IMG/VR virus record: IMGVR_UViG_3300024999_000030
Coordinates: 124,001 to 188,000 of that record
Strand: one strand, 5' to 3'
Length of the DNA: 64,000 bases
DNA from: a virus
Shown here piece after piece: positions 34,259 through 41,459 of this stretch (within the stretch, counting starts at the first letter, position 1; each line of letters opens with the position of its first letter). Position numbers and translations under genes: made by a program. A model generated the notes under the pieces. It worked only from the letters and a program-made list of their open reading frames with translations, searched no databases and was not told where the DNA came from.

Positions 34259-34433
34259 CTTGTGCCTTCTTCAAGACTTCCATCACTTCATTTGCGTACC
34301 TCTTAGCAGCGTCTAAGTCCTCTTGAGTCCATATTTTTTGCTTTTTACGACAAGCAATGTCACGTTTTCTATCTAACTCTTCGGTGCTTTGTTTATCAAT
34401 TAATTTAGAGTGTAATTCTGTATTTTCGCTCAT
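34242..34433 (-). CDS. Small charged protein
   Basis: 63 residues from the ATG at 34433, which overlaps the upstream stop (ATGA). Lys/Glu/As-rich helix; Q-K-I-W-T-Q-E-D is a weak match to motif B. Confidence 0.5.
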   Translation of the reverse strand: MSENTELHSKLIDKQSTEELDRKRDIACRKKQKIWTQEDLDAAKRYANEVMEVLKKAQDGNDY

Positions 34434-34702
34434 ATTTTCTCCGTAAGTGAACATTTCCATATAGTATTTAAATCATATGGCTCTTCATCGGTTTGAAATT
34501 TAGCACCACACTCACAAACGATAGTGCAATTTATCTCTTTTGATAATTCGTAATAAATATTAGTTGCCGCTTGTTTAATATTACAAATTGGACAATCTAT
34601 ATGATTATGCACTACTTCTTTACAATCACAACAACAAAGCTCACGTGTAATTGTTAATCTTCCGCTCCAAGAGTATTTCCATGTGTCTTGGGTGCTAGTC
34701 AT
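34430..34702 (-). CDS. Zinc-binding protein with T-W start
   Basis: 90 residues. C-C-C-D-C, H-N-H, C-P-I-C and C-E-C-G groups suggest two zinc sites; the N-terminus D-T-W-K-Y-S-W resembles motif B, so this may be a family domain fused to a zinc module. Confidence 0.6.
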   Translation of the reverse strand: MTSTQDTWKYSWSGRLTITRELCCCDCKEVVHNHIDCPICNIKQAATNIYYELSKEINCTIVCECGAKFQTDEEPYDLNTIWKCSLTEKI

Positions 34703-34880
34703 CGCTCTTTTTACATGACCTGGTAATTAAATCATATTTCATATTTATTATATCTGAAATACTAATTGTAATATGAGATGTTATGGTAAATACAGGCATC
34801 TTTACATATTTATTGGAAAACTTATACCATGTATTTTTAATAGTGGGGGGCTTTATTTCTTTAGCAGTAGGCATTTTCAT
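34695..34880 (-). CDS. Trp microprotein
   Basis: 61 residues: T-I-K-N-T-W-Y-K-F-S-N-K-Y (motif B), then a beta-rich end. Overlaps the next gene by eight bases. Confidence 0.6.
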   Translation of the reverse strand: MKMPTAKEIKPPTIKNTWYKFSNKYVKMPVFTITSHITISISDIINMKYDLITRSCKKSDD

Positions 34881-34882
34881 TG

Positions 34883-34975
34883 TTACCAGAGCCCCTTAAG
34901 TCGCATTGCCGCTTCCATAGATTTTTTCAAATCTATATAATACAACCACCTTTTCCATGTTTGTGCAATTCTCAT
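34883..34975 (-). CDS. Trp microprotein
   Basis: 30 residues from the ATG at 34975, chosen because GAAGGATAAG and a complete promoter (34994-35022) lie directly upstream; the longer frame begins before the promoter. I-A-Q-T-W-K-R-W-L-Y-Y. Confidence 0.6.
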   Translation of the reverse strand: MRIAQTWKRWLYYIDLKKSMEAAMRLKGLW

Positions 34976-34993
34976 AAACTTATCCTTCGTAAT

Positions 34994-35022
34994 AATATAA
35001 GATTTATCACTATAATAGTCAA
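34994..35022 (-). promoter_or_regulatory. sigma70-type promoter, minus strand (TTGACT-17-TATATT)
   Basis: Spacer 17; internal to the array, overlapping the end of 35019-35201. Confidence 0.78.
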
Positions 35023-35201
35023 GGTGAGATGAAATAATGCCGAATGGAACGTTCATATTCAAACTGTTTTCGTAATTGCCACGTAGCGCTAATTGTAAGT
35101 ACAATATATTCTGTTTTTAATTTTCCATCAGTGGTTATTTCACAAACAGTATATGGCCAACCAACTCTACTAATCCATTCTGTAAATTCTTTATCGATCA
35201 T
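35019..35201 (-). CDS. Trp microprotein, both motifs
   Basis: 60 residues with AGGAGAAG upstream: E-F-T-E-W-I (A) and S-A-T-W-Q-L-R-K-Q-F (B), separated by a beta-like V-C-E-I-T-T-D-G segment. Confidence 0.65.
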   Translation of the reverse strand: MIDKEFTEWISRVGWPYTVCEITTDGKLKTEYIVLTISATWQLRKQFEYERSIRHYFISP

Positions 35202-35289
35202 AACGTTGAAATTCTTCTCCTGTAAAAGTTTTGACTATTACATATATAAACCAGGTGTCTTTAATATTACGACTTAATATTTTTTTCAT
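35191..35289 (-). CDS. Trp microprotein, short
   Basis: 32 residues: N-I-K-D-T-W-F-I-Y-V. Its coding sequence contains the ribosome binding site of the next gene. Confidence 0.5.
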   Translation of the reverse strand: MKKILSRNIKDTWFIYVIVKTFTGEEFQRYDR

Positions 35290-35312
35290 TATATTATTGT
35301 TTTAATTTAATT

Positions 35313-35456
35313 TTATAAATACATATTACTTATTTTAATACAATATTGTCCAGTTTTCTTTCTAATGTGATCTGCTTTATATTTCCACCAAACACTAGCT
35401 ATGCTTGGATTTTTATCTTTAAATATTTTTGCTATAATTTTCATTATTTGTCTCAT
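35313..35456 (-). CDS. Trp microprotein
   Basis: About 47 residues (ATG at 35456 or 35444), overlapping the end of the membrane protein upstream. S-I-A-S-V-W-W-K-Y. Confidence 0.5.
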   Translation of the reverse strand: MRQIMKIIAKIFKDKNPSIASVWWKYKADHIRKKTGQYCIKISNMYL

Positions 35457-35679
35457 TAGGGTTTTTTCCCAACGCCGCGTCTTTTCGTTGCCATGGCACG
35501 GGCTCGACCATGATTTCGCCATACAATACTATCAGTGGGAATATCATGAAATATACAATATTTATACCAATTACAATCGATGTTATGGCGTGTTCTTTTT
35601 TTATCTTGAAACGATTGATATAAGCTTCCACAAATGCGTAAAAAGAGGCAACTGCTATAGCTAAACATAAGAGGTCCAT
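35419..35679 (-). CDS. Small membrane protein
   Basis: 86 residues, two to three hydrophobic helices then a charged tail. GAGGAATAAA upstream; start adjoins the previous stop. Function unknown. Confidence 0.6.
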   Translation of the reverse strand: MDLLCLAIAVASFYAFVEAYINRFKIKKEHAITSIVIGINIVYFMIFPLIVLYGEIMVEPVPWQRKDAALGKNPNETNNENYSKNI

Positions 35680-35853
35680 TTATTTATTCCTCTTTAGTTT
35701 CCAAAGATGATGAATTGGTGTAGTTGGATCCATGCGAATATCATTATACTGTTTCCAATATCTCCAATTAAATTTAGTATTTATATATAAAGTAACACCC
35801 TTAATAGTACTTGCGGGCATTTGAATTTTAATCCAAGAAGAGAAGGACATCAT
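35680..35853 (-). CDS. Trp microprotein, both motifs
   Basis: 57 residues with AAGGAGATAG upstream: F-S-S-W-I (A), F-N-W-R-Y-W-K-Q-Y (B), and a further H-H-L-W-K-L. Confidence 0.65.
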   Translation of the reverse strand: MMSFSSWIKIQMPASTIKGVTLYINTKFNWRYWKQYNDIRMDPTTPIHHLWKLKRNK

Positions 35854-35869
35854 GACACTATCTCCTTAG

Positions 35870-36019
35870 TCAACTTTCGATAATAAAGCCAAAGGCACCA
35901 CGTCCTTTTGGCGTATCTGAATGAATATATATGAGAAGGTGATCCTTTGGCCATCCGCCAAGATGTCTATCTCCCCCAGCTACTTCAAGCGCAGAAATCC
36001 ATTGGGAAAAAGATATCAT
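35870..36019 (-). CDS. Trp microprotein, motif A type
   Basis: 49 residues: S-F-S-Q-W-I at the N-terminus, G-G-W-P in the middle, and a Gly-rich end; a clear motif B is missing. Confidence 0.55.
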   Translation of the reverse strand: MISFSQWISALEVAGGDRHLGGWPKDHLLIYIHSDTPKGRGAFGFIIES

Positions 36020-36167
36020 TCTTCTCTCTTTTTTTAAAATCTTTTTCTATTTGCCATAAAATCCAATTATCATAAATATTAATAATTAGATCTGTGTCTA
36101 AATTTACTGATTCTATTTGTCGACGAATCCAGTCAGAATATTTTTGTCTTAATTTTACATCAACCAC
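35985..36167 (-). CDS. Trp microprotein, both motifs
   Basis: 60 residues: Y-S-D-W-I-R (A) and Y-D-N-W-I-L-W-Q-I (B). Overlaps 35870-36019 by 35 bases. Confidence 0.62.
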   Translation of the reverse strand: MVDVKLRQKYSDWIRRQIESVNLDTDLIINIYDNWILWQIEKDFKKREKNDIFFPMDFCA

Positions 36168-36183
36168 GATGGCCCACTCTCCC

Positions 36184-36312
36184 TTAGGATTTTTTACTTA
36201 TCCACCGCCAAAGCCAAGTGTTAAAGATACAAATATTTAAATTTTGGTGTGGCCAATTTAACTTTTGATTAATTAATTTAACATATTTAAGATCTAATTC
36301 TTTTTCGTTCAT
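36184..36312 (-). CDS. Trp microprotein
   Basis: 42 residues from the ATG at 36312; I-F-N-T-W-L-W-R-W-I close to the C-terminus. Confidence 0.6.
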   Translation of the reverse strand: MNEKELDLKYVKLINQKLNWPHQNLNICIFNTWLWRWISKKS

Positions 36313-36463
36313 TTGTCGTCTTTATGGCTTCGTTTATGGCTTCGTGGCTTGTATAATAATTTCGAAGTCTCCAGGTTGACTCTGGTGTGTCGTCATGCGC
36401 ATAATCAAAACGTCCACCAGAATCAACCGACATTATCCATTTTTTCCATTCCTTAAATGTCAT
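36287..36463 (-). CDS. Trp microprotein, both motifs
   Basis: 58 residues from the ATG at 36463: M-T-F-K-E-W-K-K-W (A), then D-T-P-E-S-T-W-R-L-R-N-Y-Y (B). GGTGGAAG upstream; ATGA overlap with 36460. Confidence 0.68.
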   Translation of the reverse strand: MTFKEWKKWIMSVDSGGRFDYAHDDTPESTWRLRNYYTSHEAINEAIKTTNERKRIRS

Positions 36464-36921
36464 CTTTTTACTTCCACCCATTTATCACTTGGACTGGGGT
36501 GTTCGGTTAACTCTCTCTTAATCCACGACTCAGCCGCCCACAATCCCCCAAAATATATAGTCTTGTCTTCGGCTCCAGTTACATCTACCCAATCGTAGCT
36601 GGCGTATGGCGATGGAGTGAGATTTAATCGTGGGGTCCATTTCCATTCTTGAATCTTATATCTTTCTCCATTTGTAACAATCCTGAATCTAGTACCAATT
36701 GGCCTAACATATGGATGTTCTGGAATTTCTGGAATATTTATTTCTGATGGAATTGATTGATTAGCTTGAAATCTTCCTTGAGTAATATTGGAATTAGAGT
36801 GCCCCTTAATGGTATATGTGGTCTTACCCAAGTCAGTTTTTCCAAAACAATAAATAATCGTTATAACTAAACCTATAAAAAACATAATCATTGCAATATT
36901 AGTAGCTTGAGCTTTATTCAT
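36460..36921 (-). CDS. Single-pass membrane protein
   Basis: 153 residues from the ATG at 36921: short N-terminus, one transmembrane helix (about 8-28), then an outer beta-rich, Pro-rich domain ending S-D-K-W-V-E-V. Not a family member; function unknown. Confidence 0.65.
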   Translation of the reverse strand: MNKAQATNIAMIMFFIGLVITIIYCFGKTDLGKTTYTIKGHSNSNITQGRFQANQSIPSEINIPEIPEHPYVRPIGTRFRIVTNGERYKIQEWKWTPRLNLTPSPYASYDWVDVTGAEDKTIYFGGLWAAESWIKRELTEHPSPSDKWVEVKR

Positions 36922-36922
36922 A

Positions 36923-37111
36923 TTATTTATCTTTCTTTTGTGTGGAACAAATAACGGTTGCCCCATATATGGTGGCTATGTGTCCAGATTGAATCATTTC
37001 TCTTTTTATTGCAGCAATTTTATTACGAGTTTCCCACTGTTTCCATGTGTTGAAAATATTAGGTTTCGTCTTTTTATATTTAAGGGAGTGCCAATCTTTC
37101 CAGTCTTTCAT
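36923..37111 (-). CDS. Trp microprotein
   Basis: 62 residues: D-W-K-D-W-H-S-L (A-like), N-I-F-N-T-W-K-Q-W-E-T (B), then G-H-I-A-T-I-Y. ATGA overlap with 37108. Confidence 0.65.
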   Translation of the reverse strand: MKDWKDWHSLKYKKTKPNIFNTWKQWETRNKIAAIKREMIQSGHIATIYGATVICSTQKKDK

Positions 37112-37284
37112 GCTACCACTCTATATATTTTAAATTCTTGATTAATGTCCATCACACTACATATAATTGTTCCAATATTATATTTTCCATTTGCGTTACT
37201 CAGCGCCCGCTTTCGGGTGGCCACATGATAAATCATCCAAGCATAAAGAATTGAATTATAACGAATGTTAATAAACTTATTCAT
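37108..37284 (-). CDS. Trp microprotein
   Basis: 58 residues: S-I-L-Y-A-W-M-I-Y-H and a beta-rich tail ending Y-R-V-V-A. ATGA-coupled on both sides. Confidence 0.6.
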   Translation of the reverse strand: MNKFINIRYNSILYAWMIYHVATRKRALSNANGKYNIGTIICSVMDINQEFKIYRVVA

Positions 37285-37415
37285 ATTACCACCCTATAAA
37301 TTATGCATTTATTATTATTGCGAATTGTTAACATTGAACCTGGAAATAAATCATATTTATTTGAACAGCTAAGCCAAGTGTGTATAACAGAACCGAATGA
37401 TATAAATTTTGTCAT
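37281..37415 (-). CDS. Trp microprotein
   Basis: 44 residues: S-V-I-H-T-W-L-S and the same I-I-Y-R-V-V ending as 37108-37284, so the two are close paralogs. Confidence 0.6.
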   Translation of the reverse strand: MTKFISFGSVIHTWLSCSNKYDLFPGSMLTIRNNNKCIIYRVVI

Positions 37416-37416
37416 T

Positions 37417-37632
37417 TTATTCGGTTTCTCTTAATTTTTCAAGTCTTTTGGCGTGTTCAATCATCCAAGGTTCAATATCAATCTTACGAGTGAAGGCTGC
37501 GGCATATAAAGCTCCGAGACTGTCTTTAGGTGCTCCCTCTTTAACACATATTTCAATTATTTTAATTAGCAAGTCAGTTTGCCTTGCGGTTAAACTTTCA
37601 GATAATTCGCTTACAACTTCTACGTCAGTCAT
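37417..37632 (-). CDS. Small helical protein
   Basis: 71 residues with AAGGAAAT upstream, acidic helical bundle. Not in the Trp family (one Trp). Function unknown. Confidence 0.62.
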   Translation of the reverse strand: MTDVEVVSELSESLTARQTDLLIKIIEICVKEGAPKDSLGALYAAAFTRKIDIEPWMIEHAKRLEKLRETE

Positions 37633-37680
37633 TTTATTTCCTTATATCATTAGATTAAATTATTTCTCTTTTTATTGTGG

Positions 37681-37863
37681 CTATTTTAATGGAAATTTTC
37701 CATTAAAATAAAACCTAATAAACCAATAATGTTTCCAGGTACTCTTAATTGTTGGGGCCCACGTTTTACAATTAGTATCTAAAATTTTAATATCCGAATT
37801 ATAATTGATATCTAAAATTTTAATATCCGAATTAAACGCCGTACCTAAATCAATAATCGTCAA
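37681..37863 (-). CDS. Trp microprotein with tandem repeat
   Basis: 60 residues from a TTG that overlaps the dCMP deaminase stop (TTGA). A perfect ten-residue repeat N-S-D-I-K-I-L-D occurs twice, then S-T-W-K-H-Y-W. The repeat is visible in DNA as a roughly 30-base tandem duplication. Confidence 0.5.
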   Translation of the reverse strand: MTIIDLGTAFNSDIKILDINYNSDIKILDTNCKTWAPTIKSTWKHYWFIRFYFNGKFPLK

Positions 37864-38369
37864 AATTCTTTTCCATCACAATAACGATGAATGTTAATCA
37901 ATTCTATATCAACTGAGCGGACAAGAACATCGGCTTCTTCAAGCATAATTACAGATCGTTCATGCGAGGCTTTCCAATTTTCCCATTTACCGAGTTCTTT
38001 CATGTGTTTTTCCCAGCCTGAATCAATAATAATCTCTTTGATACCAACCTGAATAATAGCCCTGGCACAATCAGCGCAGGGAAAAGCACTAATATAGATT
38101 CGGCATCCTTTTAAAGATACACCCTCACGAGCCGCAGAATAAATGGCATTGCGTTCGGCGTGTTCCATCCAAAAGTATTTTTCTCCATTTTCACGAGATT
38201 GTCTTTCAGAAACATCATCTTTAATACCACGAGGAAATGAATTATATCCGGTGGCCTTTACTATATTATCTCTATTTACAACTATTGCACCGATATGGGT
38301 GTTTTGATCTTTACTTCTCGTGGAAAGTAAGTGTACAAAATTTAGAAAGTAATTATCCCAGTCATTCAT
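37860..38369 (-). CDS. Deoxycytidylate (dCMP) deaminase
   Basis: 169 residues. Zinc site H70-A-E72 with C98-x2-C101 (PCADC); the N-terminal R-S-K-D and G-A-I-V segments fit the ComEB/dCMP deaminase family. It turns dCMP into dUMP for ThyX. First gene after the 38389 promoter and the only metabolic enzyme inside the microprotein array. Confidence 0.92.
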   Translation of the reverse strand: MNDWDNYFLNFVHLLSTRSKDQNTHIGAIVVNRDNIVKATGYNSFPRGIKDDVSERQSRENGEKYFWMEHAERNAIYSAAREGVSLKGCRIYISAFPCADCARAIIQVGIKEIIIDSGWEKHMKELGKWENWKASHERSVIMLEEADVLVRSVDIELINIHRYCDGKEF

Positions 38370-38388
38370 TTAATAACCTCTCAGTTTA

Positions 38389-38417
38389 AATATAATCCCT
38401 GGCTATCAGAATGTCAA
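38389..38417 (-). promoter_or_regulatory. sigma70-type promoter, minus strand (TTGACA-17-TATATT)
   Basis: Perfect -35, spacer 17; reads into the dCMP deaminase gene. Confidence 0.85.
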
Positions 38418-38435
38418 TACTGGGTGGCATAAATA

Positions 38436-38458
38436 ACACAAAAGCTCCCAAAGGGAGC
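38436..38458 (-). terminator. Terminator (minus strand)
   Basis: Stem GCTCCC / GGGAGC followed, on the minus strand, by TTTTGTG. It ends the upstream part of the array just before the 38389 promoter. Confidence 0.7.
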
Positions 38459-38485
38459 CCGCCCGGCCCAATACCCTTTTTCTTG

Positions 38486-38659
38486 CTACTCCTTTGAGTG
38501 TCGAACCCAACTACCCTTCAATAACTCATTGTACATATATTCAGTTTTTTGGCCCTCGAAATATAATTTAAACCTAATCCATTTAAGCCAATTATTTCGA
38601 ATTGACGCCTGTTGTTTATTATATTTAGTATATTTGGCCCAAGCCGAAAATTCTGACAT
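38486..38659 (-). CDS. Trp microprotein, both motifs
   Basis: 57 residues with GACGAGGAATA upstream: E-F-S-A-W-A (A), N-N-W-L-K-W-I-R-F (B), and K-G-S-W-V. Confidence 0.65.
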   Translation of the reverse strand: MSEFSAWAKYTKYNKQQASIRNNWLKWIRFKLYFEGQKTEYMYNELLKGSWVRHSKE

Positions 38660-38660
38660 A

Positions 38661-38777
38661 TTATTCCTCGTCCCTTAATCTTAAGCTTAATCGCCATCTT
38701 ATAATCATTATTTTAAAAACATATCCCTTCCACATTTGAATTATTGAATTAGATTTTATTTCATTAATATCTATCAT
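38661..38777 (-). CDS. Trp microprotein
   Basis: 38 residues: S-I-I-Q-M-W-K-G-Y-V and a basic Arg-rich end. Confidence 0.55.
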   Translation of the reverse strand: MIDINEIKSNSIIQMWKGYVFKIMIIRWRLSLRLRDEE

Positions 38778-38780
38778 GAA

Positions 38781-38915
38781 TTAAAATTCATTCCTTATAA
38801 ACCTATCAAAGTATTGCCATAATCTCCAATTTTGAGAAATGGTAATTTTACCCAAGATCTCCTTCGCAGCCTGGGGCTGCCAGCTATTAGCCCATTTACC
38901 AAAAGACTTGATCAT
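38781..38915 (-). CDS. Trp microprotein, both motifs
   Basis: 44 residues: S-F-G-K-W-A (A), then S-Q-N-W-R-L-W-Q-Y-F-D-R-F-I-R (B). Close paralog of 38927-39049. Confidence 0.65.
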   Translation of the reverse strand: MIKSFGKWANSWQPQAAKEILGKITISQNWRLWQYFDRFIRNEF

Positions 38916-38926
38916 CTATTTGTTTC

Positions 38927-39049
38927 CTATCTTATAAATCTATTGAAATATCTCCACATTCTCCAATTTTGAATAATAGTGATATTATTTTTTGGTGTTT
39001 TGCTTTTAGTCAACCAATGACCAGCGGACCAAATACTGAAAGACGTCAT
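38927..39049 (-). CDS. Trp microprotein, both motifs
   Basis: 40 residues: S-F-S-I-W-S (A) and I-Q-N-W-R-M-W-R-Y-F-N-R-F-I-R (B), nearly the same ending as its neighbour: a recent duplication. Confidence 0.66.
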   Translation of the reverse strand: MTSFSIWSAGHWLTKSKTPKNNITIIQNWRMWRYFNRFIR

Positions 39050-39255
39050 CTTGTCCATTCGTCTCCATACATGTTATAGTTTTTCCATAAATACCAAATC
39101 TTCCATGTTGGCATATTACCGTTACATAAAAAAGCAACCCAATCGTTGTAAGAAAAGGTAAGAAGCCATTTATCATTATATAATAAAAGTGGTTGAGGAA
39201 ACATGTACCCTCCATGAATATTCTCAATCCATATTTTAAAACTTGGCTCTTTCAT
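39046..39255 (-). CDS. Trp microprotein, both motifs
   Basis: 69 residues: S-F-K-I-W-I (A), Y-N-D-W-V-A-F, and P-T-W-K-I-W-Y-L-W (B). ATGA overlaps at both ends. Confidence 0.66.
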   Translation of the reverse strand: MKEPSFKIWIENIHGGYMFPQPLLLYNDKWLLTFSYNDWVAFLCNGNMPTWKIWYLWKNYNMYGDEWTR

Positions 39256-39383
39256 CTATTCCTTCCTAAGTAAGCCCGCTCGCCTATATTATACCATTCC
39301 CACTCTTCCCAAGTCCGAGATATGTTTAATATTTCAGTAATACCAGCAATTTGCAACCATTCCTGAAAGGTTCTATTAATCAA
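39252..39383 (-). CDS. Trp microprotein, both motifs
   Basis: 43 residues from a TTG with AAGGAATT upstream: T-F-Q-E-W-L (A), S-R-T-W-E-E-W-E-W-Y (B). Paralog of 39400-39540. Confidence 0.65.
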   Translation of the reverse strand: MINRTFQEWLQIAGITEILNISRTWEEWEWYNIGERAYLGRNR

Positions 39384-39399
39384 ATTAAATTCCTTTATG

Positions 39400-39540
39400 T
39401 TAATGGTCTCTAGTATAATTAAGGCCGCTGTACCATTTCCACTCTTCCCAAGTCCGAAATGTATTTAACGCTTCAATAGTGTTAATAACCTGTAACCATT
39501 CCTGAAAGGTTATCTTTTCTTGAAAGGTTGTTTTAGTCAA
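39400..39540 (-). CDS. Trp microprotein, both motifs
   Basis: 46 residues from a TTG with AAGGAAG upstream; motif A start partly duplicated (T-F-Q-E-K-I-T-F-Q-E-W-L), then F-R-T-W-E-E-W-K-W-Y. First gene after the 39559 promoter. Confidence 0.66.
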   Translation of the reverse strand: MTKTTFQEKITFQEWLQVINTIEALNTFRTWEEWKWYSGLNYTRDH

Positions 39541-39558
39541 ATTAACTTCCTTAAAAAC

Positions 39559-39587
39559 AATATAACTTATAAATAATAATTTGTCAA
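39559..39587 (-). promoter_or_regulatory. sigma70-type promoter, minus strand (TTGACA-17-TATATT)
   Basis: Spacer 17; reads into 39540. Confidence 0.82.
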
Positions 39588-39640
39588 TTCCCTAAAGTAG
39601 AGCGCCAAAGATAAAAAATCCAAACATAACGAATACTCAT
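39584..39640 (-). CDS. Very short Trp microprotein
   Basis: 18 residues: S-I-R-Y-V-W-I-F-Y-L-W. ATGA overlap with 39637. Could be a remnant. Confidence 0.4.
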   Translation of the reverse strand: MSIRYVWIFYLWRSTLGN

Positions 39641-39732
39641 TTTCGTATTAAACTTATATCAAAAAAACTAATACCATGAATAATTCTATAGCGATCATAA
39701 TAAAACTTCGTCCAAGTTTTATGAATGCTCAT
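39637..39732 (-). CDS. Short Trp microprotein
   Basis: 31 residues: S-I-H-K-T-W-T-K-F-Y-Y. Overlaps the membrane gene upstream by 14 bases. Confidence 0.5.
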   Translation of the reverse strand: MSIHKTWTKFYYDRYRIIHGISFFDISLIRK

Positions 39733-39928
39733 TCTTTTTTGATCTCCGTGATGCAATCACCATTGCAATTGGCCAAAATGAAAAATTAAGACAATATACT
39801 AAAAATAACGCAGGAAGAGAACTATTGTTAGGGTATTCTTCTCGCTGTCTTTTTACTGCATAACCACCCCAAAACACACCCGTTACTATATAACTCCATG
39901 TTAAATAATGTAGTAATGTCCAAATCAT
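39719..39928 (-). CDS. Small membrane protein
   Basis: 69 residues from the ATG at 39928 (AAAGGAGAA upstream). Two hydrophobic helices and a basic Ser/Lys tail. Function unknown. Confidence 0.6.
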   Translation of the reverse strand: MIWTLLHYLTWSYIVTGVFWGGYAVKRQREEYPNNSSLPALFLVYCLNFSFWPIAMVIASRRSKKNEHS

Positions 39929-39942
39929 TTTAAATTCTCCTT

Positions 39943-40188
39943 TTAAATTATTATTTTTCCACTTGTATTGTTTCTTCGCCTTGTATTGTTTCTTCGCCAA
40001 GGCGGATTATATGTCGTATTTATATAAATATGTTGACTTGCCCTCCATCTTAAATTTGATATATAATTTTGCCAAGTTTGAAAAATGTAACGTTTAGGCT
40101 TATCAGTACGATAAGTCCTATAAAATATAATTATTATAGCTAAAATAATAAAACCTTCCGTTATTGCCCAAAATGCAAGTGGGTTCAT
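39943..40188 (-). CDS. Membrane-anchored Trp microprotein
   Basis: 81 residues: N-terminal transmembrane helix (about 6-24), then Y-I-F-Q-T-W-Q-N-Y-I (B) and an Arg/Asn-rich tail encoded by a tandem 18-base repeat. Confidence 0.6.
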   Translation of the reverse strand: MNPLAFWAITEGFIILAIIIIFYRTYRTDKPKRYIFQTWQNYISNLRWRASQHIYINTTYNPPWRRNNTRRRNNTSGKIII

Positions 40189-40256
40189 TTAAACTCCAAA
40201 AGATAGGCATTTTGATTTCTTCTTTTAAAGAATGAGTAATATAACATTGATTCCAT
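40185..40256 (-). CDS. Tiny ORF preceding the anchored microprotein
   Basis: 23 residues with AAAGGAGAAA upstream and an ATGA overlap with 40188. Aromatic start M-L-Y-Y-S-F-F. Possibly a leader. Confidence 0.4.
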   Translation of the reverse strand: MESMLYYSFFKRRNQNAYLLEFK

Positions 40257-40304
40257 TAATTTTCTCCTTTAACCTGGTATTTCTTCTTTTAGCATAAAAA
40301 GGGT

Positions 40305-40601
40305 TTAGGGAATAATATTTATCAATATACCAGATGCGTCTTGTTGGTTCTGTGCAACATATACTTTATAATCTTCGTAATGTATAAGATCAGCTTGAAT
40401 AAGCCAATTCAATGTAAATAATATTTCTTCTCGTAGGCGCTGATGAAGCTCATGATCATTTTTGAAACATCTATACTTCTTTGATAAAAAATTAATAAGA
40501 TCTTGTTCCACGTCTCCATCTTCGTCTGGAGAACTGAAATAAAATAAGGAAGGATCTTGAAGCATCCATGCCCCTTTAGTGCTAAATATTTCTGGTTTCA
40601 T
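40305..40601 (-). CDS. Small acidic protein
   Basis: 98 residues from the ATG at 40601 (GAGGATGAC upstream, ATGA overlap). Helical, acidic, not in the Trp family. Function unknown. Confidence 0.6.
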   Translation of the reverse strand: MKPEIFSTKGAWMLQDPSLFYFSSPDEDGDVEQDLINFLSKKYRCFKNDHELHQRLREEILFTLNWLIQADLIHYEDYKVYVAQNQQDASGILINIIP

Positions 40602-40771
40602 TTTGTCATCCTCATTACCCTTTTCCCACCTACCCAATGTATTATTTGACCATAGCGTATAAACCATGACCAATGAGACCAAATAGTGGCAATAGTGAAG
40701 GGCTGTAGATAGGGGCAGCTCAATCTCATCCATTCTGAAAAAGTAACTTTTTGTAACTCTGAACGTTTCAT
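40598..40771 (-). CDS. Trp microprotein, both motifs
   Basis: 57 residues: V-T-F-S-E-W-M (A), A-T-I-W-S-H-W-S-W-F-I (B), I-H-W-V-G. ATGA-coupled on both sides. Confidence 0.66.
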   Translation of the reverse strand: MKRSELQKVTFSEWMRLSCPYLQPFTIATIWSHWSWFIRYGQIIHWVGGKRVMRMTK

Positions 40772-40911
40772 CTATTATATTTTTCCGTTTCTCTTTTTGT
40801 GTGTATAAATTCTAAATAAGCTTGCCAATTTTTATAAACGGTTGGAGTAAGATATAAGTCTTTATTCTTTAGAAACATTATAAGATCTGCAAAAATAAAA
40901 TCATTTGCCAT
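40768..40911 (-). CDS. Trp microprotein
   Basis: 47 residues: V-Y-K-N-W-Q-A-Y-L-E-F (B) after a helical start. The frame stays open upstream without a start codon (F-I-G-P-G-Y-G-I-V-W), so the ancestral gene may have been longer. Confidence 0.58.
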   Translation of the reverse strand: MANDFIFADLIMFLKNKDLYLTPTVYKNWQAYLEFIHTKRETEKYNR

Positions 40912-40993
40912 GAGTCCAAGTCTCCGTCTCCAGGAAATCACTTCCCATACAATACCATATCCAGGTCCAATAAATGCTAGATCCCCTACGCAT
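40901..40993 (-). CDS. Short Trp microprotein
   Basis: 30 residues: S-I-Y-W-T-W-I-W-Y and a final E-T-W-T-H. Overlaps in a different frame the open upstream extension of 40768-40911, so one of the two readings may be spurious. Confidence 0.38.
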   Translation of the reverse strand: MRRGSSIYWTWIWYCMGSDFLETETWTHGK

Positions 40994-41117
40994 GACTCTT
41001 CACATAGTGCTTCGCGTTATATGATACCCAAACCCACTTAATCGTTCCCCGTTTAATTAAGATGAGGGCCCTTTTAAAGGAAGTCTCAATAATCTGATTA
41101 GTCTGATTTAAATTCAT
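40986..41117 (-). CDS. Trp microprotein
   Basis: 43 residues from the ATG at 41117: basic helix then T-I-K-W-V-W-V-S-Y. Overlaps both neighbours. Confidence 0.5.
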   Translation of the reverse strand: MNLNQTNQIIETSFKRALILIKRGTIKWVWVSYNAKHYVKSHA

Positions 41118-41295
41118 ACTTCCATGGTTGAACATAATCTGAAAGTTTATCAGGGGACATATACCACATACTTTGTTGATATACTTTCCAATAAAACCAA
41201 GTTTGAGACGGATTATCCCCAAGAACAATTCCTGGTTGATATCTACATTGTTTAGCCAACCACTCATTAAAGGTTAATTTTTCAAAAAAACCCAT
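41098..41295 (-). CDS. Trp microprotein, both motifs
   Basis: 65 residues: L-T-F-N-E-W-L (A), D-N-P-S-Q-T-W-F-Y-W-K-V-Y (B), V-Q-P-W-K-Y. Confidence 0.68.
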   Translation of the reverse strand: MGFFEKLTFNEWLAKQCRYQPGIVLGDNPSQTWFYWKVYQQSMWYMSPDKLSDYVQPWKYEFKSD

Positions 41296-41297
41296 AT

Positions 41298-41459
41298 TTA
41301 GCTCCGTGAAAATTTATATGTCTGATATACCTTCCAAATCATCCAAGTTCCTCCTGGAGTGTCGAACTTCCCCCAGGTTCCTCTCCATCGCCATCTCTTA
41401 ACCCATTCATTAAAGGTTAACTTAGTAGAAGGATTCAAGTTCCACCTCTCTATTAACAT
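41298..41459 (-). CDS. Trp microprotein, both motifs
   Basis: 53 residues: L-T-F-N-E-W-V (A), D-T-P-G-G-T-W-M-I-W-K-V-Y (B). Confidence 0.68.
   Translation of the reverse strand: MLIERWNLNPSTKLTFNEWVKRWRWRGTWGKFDTPGGTWMIWKVYQTYKFSRS

Noticed and set aside
35044-35277. + strand ORFs in the 33-44 kb region (35044, 35401, 36395, 37409, 41359, 42609)
   Set aside because: They mirror the minus-strand microprotein genes, lack ribosome binding sites, and do not overlap in ATGA fashion.
40305-40733. 142-codon start for the acidic protein
   Set aside because: The first 44 codons shadow the 40598-40771 microprotein; the ATG at 40601 has a ribosome binding site and ATGA coupling.
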